From assembly GCA_020853175.1 (NCBI GenBank), contig JADYZK010000125.1:1-5412 (forward strand): a DNA stretch of 5,412 bases. Direction: 5' to 3'. Both the position numbers and the translations under genes were made by a program. This document shows positions 1 through 5,412 of this stretch, one piece after another. The stretch's first letter is position 1; every line of letters starts with the position of its first letter. The notes under the pieces are model-generated. The model saw only the letters and a program-made list of their open reading frames with translations. It made no database searches and was not told where the DNA came from. The DNA is from Bacteroidales bacterium (GTDB lineage Bacteria > Bacteroidota > Bacteroidia > Bacteroidales > F082).

Positions 1-2520
1 GTGTTGAATTTTGGAACCCATAGCGTTGAAGCCAACGGTTGTATCGTTTTCCCACTCGTTCACGAAGACCAATTGACCGGTGTTGTAGAGTTGATCTCCA
101 CACAGCCTTTCGACGGGCTTAAAGAAACCTTTTTTAAACTTTCAGGTGTCAATATGGCCATCGCCATAAGAACGGTCAACGCTGCCGAAAAAGTTAGAGC
201 GTTACTCAAACATTCGCAAGAACAAGCCAACGAATTGGCTGTTCAGCAGGAAGAACTTCGTCAAGCCAACGAAGAGCTGCAAGAGCAAACATCCGCACTC
301 AGGGTGTCGGAAGAAACCCTTCAAGCACAGCAAGAAGAACTTAAAGTAACTAACGAAGAGCTGGAAGAACGCACCAAAGCCATTGAGGCACAACGTGATG
401 CCATTCGCGACAAAAACGTTGAATTAGAGGCCGCACGCAAAGAAATAGAAGCAAAAGCCAAGGATCTCGAACAGGCCTCACGCTATAAATCGGAATTTTT
501 GGCCAATATGTCGCACGAGCTACGAACGCCTCTCAACAGCATTCTTGTTTTATCGCAGCTACTGGCAGAAAACAAAAAGCAGCACCTCAACCCCAAGGAG
601 CTTGAATATGCGCGTACCATCAACAGTTCAGGCTCCGATCTTTTGGAGCTGATCAACGAAATTCTCGATCTGAGTAAAGTTGAATCGGGTAAAATAGATC
701 TTTTCATTGAATCACTCTATCTTGCTGATATTGCTGTTTATGTGCAAAAAAACTTTGGCCCGATAGCAGAAAAAAAAGGCTTGGAGTTGTTTATCAACAT
801 CAGTAAAAACTTGCCCGAATACATTAAGACAGACAGTCAACGTGTGTTTCAGATTCTTAAAAACCTTTATTCCAACGCCTTAAAATTCACCCATCAAGGA
901 AGTGTGAGTTTAAATATTTTTTGGCCCGACCACACTCCAGAACAAGCTGAAGACCAAGAATTTATAGCTTTAGCGGTTCAAGACACCGGTATTGGTATTG
1001 CTCCCGGCAAACTCGAGTTGATTTTTAATGCTTTCACGCAGGCCGATGGCACAACGAGTCGTAAATACGGCGGCACTGGACTGGGTCTCAGCATCTCAAA
1101 GGCTTTTACCGAGCTGCTGGGCGGCCACATTGATGTGGAAAGCAATGAAGGCGAGGGAACTACCTTTACCCTTTATTTGCCTGTGCAACACCACGCCAAA
1201 GAAAACCTGCCCGTTTCAAGTCCTGAACCGGAGAAGTCAGCGGATAAAACGAATCCCTCCGCACCGCAAACGCCTCTTGAGCTTGCATTAGCACCCATCG
1301 CCCCAATCAATGAAGAAATAAGAGACGATCGGCACCTCATCAGCGAAGGCGACAAAGTACTCTTAATCATTGAGGACGATTCAAATTTCGCTGGATTGAT
1401 GAAAGATATGGCCAACGAACACCATTTCAAATGTCTGTTGGCCGGTGATGGAGAATCGGGTTTGCATTTTGCTGATTTTTACCTTCCCAGCGCCATCATT
1501 CTCGACATTGGATTGCCGGGCATTGACGGTTATGAGGTGATGGATCGGCTCAAGAAAAACAACCGCACACGGCATATTCCCGTTCACTTTATTTCGGCTG
1601 CCGACCGCAGTCTCGATACACTCAAGCAAGGCGCTATCGGCTATTTACGCAAGCCAGTAAGCAAAGAATCGCTCGAATCGGCTCTCGATAAAATTGAAAG
1701 TCTGGTAGCCAACAACAGCCGAAAACTACTCATTGTAGAAGATGACGAAATCACACGCAAGAGTATCGGAAGTTTGATGGCCGGCGACGATATTCTGATT
1801 ACAGCTGTAAGCTCCGGAGAAAAAGCATGGGAACTTCTTGACAAAGAGCATTTTGATTGTATGATCCTCGACCTTGGCTTGGAAGGAATAAGCGGTTTTG
1901 AGTTGTTAGAAAAAATAAAAAAAGATGATAAGCTCAAGCTGCTTCCCGTGATCGTTTATACCTCGCACGAAATGAGTCCCGACGAAAATGCTCATCTTGA
2001 GCAATTTGCCGACAGTATCATTTTGAAAGGCGCACGTTCATTTGAGCGTCTGCTGTCAGAATCAACCCTCTTCCTGCATCAGATAGAAGAAAAGCTACCG
2101 AAGAAAAAACAGGAAATGCTTAAAAAAATTCACCCGCGCGAAGACGTTCTCGATGGAAAAAATATATTGATTGTAGATGACGATATGCGCAATGTATTTG
2201 CCCTTACGAGTTTTCTCGACGCATTTAACATGAACATTACCATTGCAAAAAACGGTCGCGAAGGCATTGAAAAACTCCGAAACAATCCCAAAATGCATTT
2301 GGTGTTGATGGATATTATGATGCCCGAAATGGACGGCTATGAAGCCATGCGTGAAATCAGAAAAGACCCGCGATTTGTCAAACTGCCTATCATTGCCCTG
2401 ACGGCGAAAGCCATGAAAGACGACCGCGACAAATGTATTGCCGCCGGAGCCAACGAGTACCTCACCAAACCTTTTGATACAGGTAAACTACTTTCGCTGC
2501 TCCGGGTTTGGCTGTATTAA
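1..2520 (+). CDS. Hybrid sensor histidine kinase, GAF-coiled coil-HisKA-HATPase-REC-REC-REC (5' end missing)
   Basis: Autophosphorylating kinase of a multi-step phosphorelay, with three built-in receivers. The frame is open at the left edge and begins mid-GAF, so the GTG at base 1 is probably an internal Val codon and an N-terminal sensory part is missing. Visible order (residues counted from base 1): C-terminal part of a GAF domain ~1-60; long coiled coil ~64-160; HisKA with H-box MSHELRTP and phospho-acceptor H172; HATPase_c ~275-395 with N-box (N288, N292), G1 box DTGIGI (D328) and G2 box GGTGLGL (357-363); a Pro/Ala-rich linker ~396-448. REC1 has acidic residues E458-D460, phospho-Asp D502, S532 and K551. 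REC2 has E580-D582, D624, T654 and K676. REC3 has D726-D728, D771, T801 and K823. All catalytic positions are present, so it should be active. The visible part has no transmembrane segment. No dedicated output domain follows REC3, so output probably passes to separate proteins. It is probably cotranscribed with the cheR and cheB genes behind it. Confidence 0.95.
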   Translation: MLNFGTHSVEANGCIVFPLVHEDQLTGVVELISTQPFDGLKETFFKLSGVNMAIAIRTVNAAEKVRALLKHSQEQANELAVQQEELRQANEELQEQTSALRVSEETLQAQQEELKVTNEELEERTKAIEAQRDAIRDKNVELEAARKEIEAKAKDLEQASRYKSEFLANMSHELRTPLNSILVLSQLLAENKKQHLNPKELEYARTINSSGSDLLELINEILDLSKVESGKIDLFIESLYLADIAVYVQKNFGPIAEKKGLELFINISKNLPEYIKTDSQRVFQILKNLYSNALKFTHQGSVSLNIFWPDHTPEQAEDQEFIALAVQDTGIGIAPGKLELIFNAFTQADGTTSRKYGGTGLGLSISKAFTELLGGHIDVESNEGEGTTFTLYLPVQHHAKENLPVSSPEPEKSADKTNPSAPQTPLELALAPIAPINEEIRDDRHLISEGDKVLLIIEDDSNFAGLMKDMANEHHFKCLLAGDGESGLHFADFYLPSAIILDIGLPGIDGYEVMDRLKKNNRTRHIPVHFISAADRSLDTLKQGAIGYLRKPVSKESLESALDKIESLVANNSRKLLIVEDDEITRKSIGSLMAGDDILITAVSSGEKAWELLDKEHFDCMILDLGLEGISGFELLEKIKKDDKLKLLPVIVYTSHEMSPDENAHLEQFADSIILKGARSFERLLSESTLFLHQIEEKLPKKKQEMLKKIHPREDVLDGKNILIVDDDMRNVFALTSFLDAFNMNITIAKNGREGIEKLRNNPKMHLVLMDIMMPEMDGYEAMREIRKDPRFVKLPIIALTAKAMKDDRDKCIAAGANEYLTKPFDTGKLLSLLRVWLY
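244..375 (+). repeat. Internal 28-residue (84-bp) coiled-coil repeat in the kinase
   Basis: Two similar 16-residue blocks, bases 244-291 and 328-375, both follow the pattern QQEEL-x3-NEEL-x-E-x-T. They are offset by exactly 84 bp, which is 28 residues or four heptads. The DNA is clearly related but diverged at third positions and in the three-residue insert, so this is an old in-frame duplication or selection for a heptad pattern, not a recent tandem copy. It lies in the helix linking GAF to HisKA. Confidence 0.7.
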
Positions 2521-2551
2521 ATGACCATACAGCCTGTTAAAAAAATTACTT

Positions 2552-3403
2552 ATGGAGCAAACAGAACATCAAAACGAAATACAAACAGAAGATATTGAAC
2601 TTGAGCTTTTATTAGAAGCCATCTTTAAAAAATTCGGCTACGATTTTCGCGATTACAACAAAGCGCATGTAAAAAGACGCATCTTACAACGCAAACAATC
2701 ACTAGGGCTTCGCAGTTTGAGCGATTTACAGCACAAAACTTTGCATGAAAAGGGTTTTATTGACGTGCTGCTGCGCGACTTGTCCATCAACGTGACAGAG
2801 ATGTACCGCGACCCCTCCTTTTATGCTGCCATGCGCAATGAAGTGCTGCCCATTTTAAAAACATATCCATACATCAAGATTTGGCACGCGGGCTGCGCCA
2901 CCGGTGAAGAGGTATATTCCTTTGCCATCATGCTTAAAGAAGAGGGGCTCTATCATCGAACTCAAATTTATGCTACCGACTTTAACCCTGTCGTGCTCGA
3001 AACAGCCCGCAAAGGCATTTATCCCATCAGTAAAATAAAAGAATTTACGGCCAACTATCAACAGGCAGGCGGAACACATTCATTTTCTGAATATTACCTC
3101 GCAAAATACGATTCCGCTATTTTGAATCAAAACCTGAGAGAAAACATTGTTTTTGCTGAACATAACCTTGTAACGGACAGCGTTTTTGCCGAAGTACATT
3201 TAATTGTTTGCCGTAATGTTTTGATTTATTTTAATAAAACACTACAAAATAGGGTGCTTCAAATTTTTTCTGAAAGCTTAATCAAAGGTGGATATCTTGG
3301 TTTAGGTTCAAAAGAAAACATTATGTTTACCGATATTTATCCGTTTTTTGAAACCTTAGATAGCAAAAATAAAATCTACAAAAAGAAAGTTCATCTGCCA
3401 TAA
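2552..3403 (+). CDS. cheR: CheR-type protein-glutamate O-methyltransferase
   Basis: Predicted to transfer a methyl group from S-adenosylmethionine to glutamate side chains of a signalling protein, in the cytoplasm. Its 283 residues match the usual CheR length of about 280-290. The N-terminal helical domain (~15-80) carries the basic helix with KRR (41-43) and R47, which in characterised CheR contacts the substrate. The catalytic domain follows: TEMYRDP (82-88; classical CheR has TxFFRD), the SAM-binding loop AGCATGEEVYS (113-123, with Val where most have Pro), the acidic residue D143 in ATDF, and CRNVLIYF (220-227), close to the CRNVxIYF signature. The late glycine-rich strand reads GGYLGLGSKEN, a departure from the usual GHSE. 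The ATG at 2552 lies 31 bp after the kinase stop, with no Shine-Dalgarno but an A-rich leader. An ATG at 2521, directly after the kinase stop, is in another frame. Family assignment is firm; the substrate is unknown. Confidence 0.95.
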   Translation: MEQTEHQNEIQTEDIELELLLEAIFKKFGYDFRDYNKAHVKRRILQRKQSLGLRSLSDLQHKTLHEKGFIDVLLRDLSINVTEMYRDPSFYAAMRNEVLPILKTYPYIKIWHAGCATGEEVYSFAIMLKEEGLYHRTQIYATDFNPVVLETARKGIYPISKIKEFTANYQQAGGTHSFSEYYLAKYDSAILNQNLRENIVFAEHNLVTDSVFAEVHLIVCRNVLIYFNKTLQNRVLQIFSESLIKGGYLGLGSKENIMFTDIYPFFETLDSKNKIYKKKVHLP

Positions 3404-3416
3404 AGACCTATCAATC

Positions 3417-4022
3417 TTGGAGTTAAACAATACATACAAAGTAATTGTGATTGGCACTTCTGCCGGAGGGCTTAAAGTGTTGAAAGAATTGTTTGCAGCA
3501 CTTACTCCTAATTTTACGCTGTCGGTGTTGGTGGTTCAACATTTAAGTCCACAGTCGGATGGATTTATGGCACACTACCTCAATAAGTTGTCGCATCTTA
3601 CCATCAAAGAGGCCGATGCAGGCGAGCTATTGCTGCCCAATCACGCTTATATTGCCCCTGCCAATTATCACCTTTTGGTGGAGAAAGACCACAGTTTAAG
3701 CTTGTCAGTAAGCGAGAAAGTGAGTTATGCACGCCCTTCGATTGATGTGCTTTTTGAAAGTGCGGCAGAGGTTTTTTTGGATCAGCTGATCGGAATAGTG
3801 CTAACAGGGGCCAACGATGATGGCGCAAAAGGACTTATTAATATCCACCAATTTGGGGGACTCACCATCGTACAAGACCCGGCAGAAGCCGAAGTTTCGG
3901 CCATGCCATTGGCTGCCATTCAAACCGGAAAGGTGGATCATGTTTTGGGGATGAGTGAAATCATCAAGCTACTGAATACCCTTTCGGAGCAAAATCATTT
4001 AGGAAAACAAAGATCAATATAA
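3417..4022 (+). CDS. cheB: Stand-alone CheB-type protein-glutamate methylesterase (no receiver domain), TTG start
   Basis: Predicted to hydrolyse glutamate methyl esters, and possibly deamidate Gln, opposing the CheR encoded just upstream. The 201 residues cover only the CheB catalytic domain; classical CheB is about 350 residues with an N-terminal receiver. The triad is intact: S15 in GTSAGG, H42 in VVQHL and D135 in LTGANDDGA, which aligns with the LTGMGxDGA signature. Other family landmarks are ARPSIDVLF (105-113), GGLTIVQDP (147-155) and MPLAAI (163-168). The start is inferred as TTG 3417: the frame is open back to a stop at 3357-3359, no ATG/GTG/TTG precedes 3417 in that stretch, and the next Met (residue 51) would lose both S15 and H42. 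It sits 13 bp after cheR with no obvious Shine-Dalgarno, so translational coupling is plausible. Without a receiver it cannot be controlled in cis by phosphorylation. Its 3' end overlaps the opposing EEP gene by 28 bp. Confidence 0.92.
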   Translation: MELNNTYKVIVIGTSAGGLKVLKELFAALTPNFTLSVLVVQHLSPQSDGFMAHYLNKLSHLTIKEADAGELLLPNHAYIAPANYHLLVEKDHSLSLSVSEKVSYARPSIDVLFESAAEVFLDQLIGIVLTGANDDGAKGLINIHQFGGLTIVQDPAEAEVSAMPLAAIQTGKVDHVLGMSEIIKLLNTLSEQNHLGKQRSI

Positions 4023-5053
4023 ACCGGCAGGTGGTCGCTGTAACCGCCGATGTAAGTTGGACCCATATATGTTCTGTTGAGTTTTTTCCCAAGGTTGCGA
4101 TCGTCATTTTCCATTAAAAAATCAGCAACAAAAATAGTGGCACTGTTAGGACAATAAGCCGTTCCCTTATCCGAAAGATAGAGCTGAGGAGAAACGATAA
4201 TTTGGTCGAAAATTTGCCAGCTGTGGCCGTGTTTGAGGGTTCCTTCGTAGCCCAAAGTGTTTCCTTCAAAAAACAATTGGAGTAAGTCTGTTGGCGCAAA
4301 ATCCGATGTAGCATTTTTGGTTTGTAGCCCTTCTATTAAACTTGGGTCGAGCGGTGTGTCATTAAAATCGCCCATCATGATCACCTTAGCCCTTGGCAAT
4401 GCCTGAAGCAACGAATCGTAATGATGACGAAGCGTTTTGGCAGCCAGCATCCGCTTATCCATGGATTCGACCTGCCCGCCATAGCGCGAAGGCCAGTGGT
4501 TGATATACACAAAAACAGTATCATTGGCCGGAGTTTCAAAGCCTGCAAACAAGATGTCGCGCGTCAAAAAAGAAGAATCGTCGGGATTGCTTACCCTGAT
4601 GGGCTGACTTGTAACCAAACGGAGAAACTCTTTTCTGTAAATCAATCCTACATCAATGCCACGACGATCGGGCGATTCGTAATGAACGATGCCATAGCCA
4701 GCTGATTTAAGCGGTGTTTTATAGATCACCTCTTGAAGGACGCGATCATTTTCTACTTCGCAAAAGCCCACCAAAGCTGGTGCTGTTCCTTGTCCAAGAG
4801 CTACCAAAGTCTTAAAAAGATTGTTTCGCTTTTGCAAAAACCTGTACAAAGTCCAATGCTGATCGCCATCGGGAGTAAACGCGTTATAGTCGCGGGTGGA
4901 ATCCGTTTCAAAATCAAAAAAATTTTCAACGTTATAAAAAGCGAATCGCAAACGCGAAGGATTTTGTGCGTGTAAGGACTCAAATCCTAAAAAAACAACC
5001 CATAAAAGGGTCAAAAAAGTGCTTAACCTAAAAAAATGGAATCGCTTCATCAT
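3995..5053 (-). CDS. Secreted endonuclease/exonuclease/phosphatase (EEP) family protein
   Basis: A metal-dependent phosphodiesterase-fold hydrolase (DNase I-like/EEP superfamily), possibly a nuclease or a phosphatase; the substrate cannot be told from sequence. Residues are counted from the ATG at 5053 (352 aa). Residues 1-30 form a signal peptide: MMKR, a hydrophobic core around LSTFLTLLWVVFLGF, and a cleavage region near LHAQ. There is no lipobox Cys, so it is probably periplasmic or secreted. EEP motifs run in order: YNVENFFD (40-47; N41, E43), CEVEN with metal ligand E99, SPDRRGIDVGLIYR (127-140), NHWPSR with H186, MGDFND with D229, N231 and D232, and SDHLP with D340 and H341. The active site looks complete. 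The frame stays open to a TTG at 5086, but that codon falls inside a promoter-like -7 element and would put 11 extra residues before the signal peptide, so ATG 5053 or the adjacent ATG 5050 is preferred. It is convergent with cheB and divergent from the sigma gene, so probably monocistronic here. Confidence 0.92.
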   Translation of the reverse strand: MMKRFHFFRLSTFLTLLWVVFLGFESLHAQNPSRLRFAFYNVENFFDFETDSTRDYNAFTPDGDQHWTLYRFLQKRNNLFKTLVALGQGTAPALVGFCEVENDRVLQEVIYKTPLKSAGYGIVHYESPDRRGIDVGLIYRKEFLRLVTSQPIRVSNPDDSSFLTRDILFAGFETPANDTVFVYINHWPSRYGGQVESMDKRMLAAKTLRHHYDSLLQALPRAKVIMMGDFNDTPLDPSLIEGLQTKNATSDFAPTDLLQLFFEGNTLGYEGTLKHGHSWQIFDQIIVSPQLYLSDKGTAYCPNSATIFVADFLMENDDRNLGKKLNRTYMGPTYIGGYSDHLPVYIDLCFPK

Positions 5054-5083
5054 ACAGATTGGAAGTTGTTTGTAAATTAGATT

Positions 5084-5091
5084 CAAAAATA
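5084..5091 (-). promoter_or_regulatory. Possible Bacteroidota -7 promoter element for the EEP gene
   Basis: On the minus strand the bases read TATTTTTG, a full match to the TAnnTTTG -7 consensus of Bacteroidota primary sigma promoters. It lies about 30 bp upstream of the ATG pair at 5053/5050, leaving a leader of roughly 25 nt. I see no convincing TTTG-like -33 element at the expected 19-20 bp distance, and the region is AT-rich, so a chance match is possible. Confidence 0.35.
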
Positions 5092-5157
5092 AACTATTTC
5101 AGCTTCATTTTTACTAAGTTTGCTCCGTGTGAGTCGAAAATTATCCATTTTACAACG

Positions 5158-5227
5158 AAAAAAAATTGTATTTTTTTATATTGATATTCAGTTAGTTACA
5201 AAAAAATTAAAAAAAAGTTCAAAAAAA
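5158..5227. promoter_or_regulatory. Phased A-tracts upstream of the sigma-factor gene (likely curved DNA)
   Basis: Homopolymer tracts occur at 5158-5165 (A8), 5171-5177 (T7), 5200-5206 (A7), 5209-5216 (A8) and 5221-5227 (A7). The centres of the last three are about 9.5 and 11.5 bp apart, averaging one helical turn, and the first tract is about 41.5 bp, close to four turns, before the third. In-phase A-tracts bend DNA. Their position 30-100 bp before the sigma-factor start suits an UP-like or curvature-dependent promoter element, which is inference. No clear -33/-7 pair could be assigned here. Confidence 0.4.
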
Positions 5228-5257
5228 GTGATGCGTTTTTCAATTTAAGTGGTACTA

Positions 5258-5412
5258 ATGTATAGAGAGAAGATGAAATTTACAGATGATGAAATCATTC
5301 AAGGTATCCTAAATCAAAATGAAAATGTGCTTCGCTTCATCTACAAAGATTATTTTAAACCCGTCAAAAAGCTGGTTTATCGTAAAGGAGGCAATGTTGA
5401 TGATGCGTGGGA
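5258..5412 (+). CDS. RNA polymerase sigma-70 family (ECF-like) sigma factor, N-terminal fragment
   Basis: Only the first 51 codons are in the window; the gene continues past the right edge. The peptide has the opening of sigma-70 region 2: FTDDEIIQGIL (residues 8-18), then an NVLRFIYKDYFKPVKKLVY helix segment and GGNVDDAW. This matches the start of Bacteroidota ECF-type factors, where the acidic DDA-x-D stretch leads into the core-RNAP-binding helix. Region 4 is not visible, so the subtype and any fused domain are unknown. The ATG at 5258 is the first in-frame ATG after a stop at 5246-5248. The ATG at 5273 (giving MKFTDDE) is an equally plausible start, since it is preceded by a purine-rich AGAGAGA. 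No anti-sigma gene is visible. The gene diverges from the EEP gene, and A-tracts lie upstream of it. Confidence 0.8.
   Translation, partial: MYREKMKFTDDEIIQGILNQNENVLRFIYKDYFKPVKKLVYRKGGNVDDAW
5264..5270 (+). promoter_or_regulatory. Purine-rich possible ribosome-binding site favouring ATG 5273
   Basis: AGAGAGA lies 2 nt before the ATG at 5273, with a GAG core about 5 nt before it. It would fall inside the coding region if ATG 5258 is used. It is a weak Shine-Dalgarno resemblance and Bacteroidota often initiate without one, so it only hints that the sigma factor may start five codons later. Confidence 0.25.

Larger units (their letters stand above)
5054..5257. other. AT-rich divergent intergenic region
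   Basis: This 204-bp spacer lies between two divergent genes, so both promoters should be in it. It holds the candidate -7 element of the EEP gene near its left end and a run of A/T tracts near its right end. I find no credible small ORF, tRNA or strong hairpin. Its base composition is markedly more AT-rich than the flanking genes. Confidence 0.6.

Noticed and set aside
202..393. Minus-strand open frame rich in Leu and Phe, resembling a small membrane protein.
   Set aside because: It is the complement of the Glu/Lys/Gln-rich coiled coil, whose GAA/CAA/AAG codons read as Phe/Leu on the opposite strand.
1028..1291. Open frame on the plus strand overlapping the kinase in another frame.
   Set aside because: It lies over the conserved G2 box and linker of the kinase, has no recognisable domain and no start signal, so it is a shadow of the real frame.
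2506..2517. The kinase C terminus (…RVWLY) as a chemoreceptor-style CheR-docking pentapeptide such as NWETF.
   Set aside because: The two aromatics are one residue apart instead of two, and the segment is the last helix of REC3, as is usual for this kinase family, not a flexible tail.
4025..4049. Stem of about 7 bp with a bulged A (CGGC-A-GGT / ACC-GCCG), considered as a terminator for the cheB operon.
   Set aside because: No T-run follows on the plus strand, and the bases encode the conserved GGYSDHLP active-site segment of the EEP protein, which explains them.
4421..4975. Two plus-strand open frames antisense to the EEP gene.
   Set aside because: They lie opposite a well-conserved coding region, show no family motif, and have low-complexity or odd composition.
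5166..5198. Possible -33 (TTG at 5166) and -7 pair for the sigma-factor gene.
   Set aside because: No TAnnTTTG-like match falls at the expected spacing, and in such AT-rich sequence single TTG triplets are uninformative.

Overview
The window looks like a chromosomal segment of a Bacteroidota (Bacteroidetes) bacterium. The evidence is the protein families themselves: a GAF/coiled-coil/three-receiver hybrid kinase, the CheR and CheB variants, a secreted EEP-family hydrolase and an ECF-like sigma factor, all of types common in that phylum. Recognisable Shine-Dalgarno sites are nearly absent, the spacers are A/T-rich, and one TAnnTTTG-type -7 element is visible. The order within the phylum cannot be fixed from this sequence. 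I see no RNA gene, insertion sequence, CRISPR array or attachment site.

Layout. Bases 1-2520 (+) hold the 3' part of a large hybrid sensor histidine kinase: the end of a GAF domain, a long coiled coil, HisKA, HATPase_c and three receiver domains. The gene runs off the left edge. After 31 bp comes a CheR-type glutamate methyltransferase (2552-3403, +). After a further 13 bp comes a stand-alone CheB-type methylesterase (3417-4022, +) that lacks the usual receiver domain and appears to start with TTG. These three genes look like one operon. On the opposite strand, a secreted endonuclease/exonuclease/phosphatase-family protein (5053-3995) converges on cheB, and the two genes overlap by 28 bp at their 3' ends. 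A 204-bp AT-rich spacer with helically phased A-tracts separates it from a divergent sigma-70-family factor gene (from 5258, +), which is cut by the right edge.

Function. The kinase, methyltransferase and methylesterase form a signalling module that pairs phosphorelay with reversible glutamate methylation. No chemoreceptor, CheA or CheW is encoded here. What CheR and CheB modify is therefore the open question: a chemoreceptor encoded elsewhere, or the kinase's own Glu/Gln-rich coiled coil. The latter is speculative, because the coiled coil does not meet the strict chemoreceptor methylation-site consensus. The EEP protein and the sigma factor look like separate transcription units. All families are recognisable; the less ordinary points are the receiver-less CheB with its TTG start, the kinase-CheR-CheB grouping, the atypical second receiver, and the curved-DNA-like spacer before the sigma gene.
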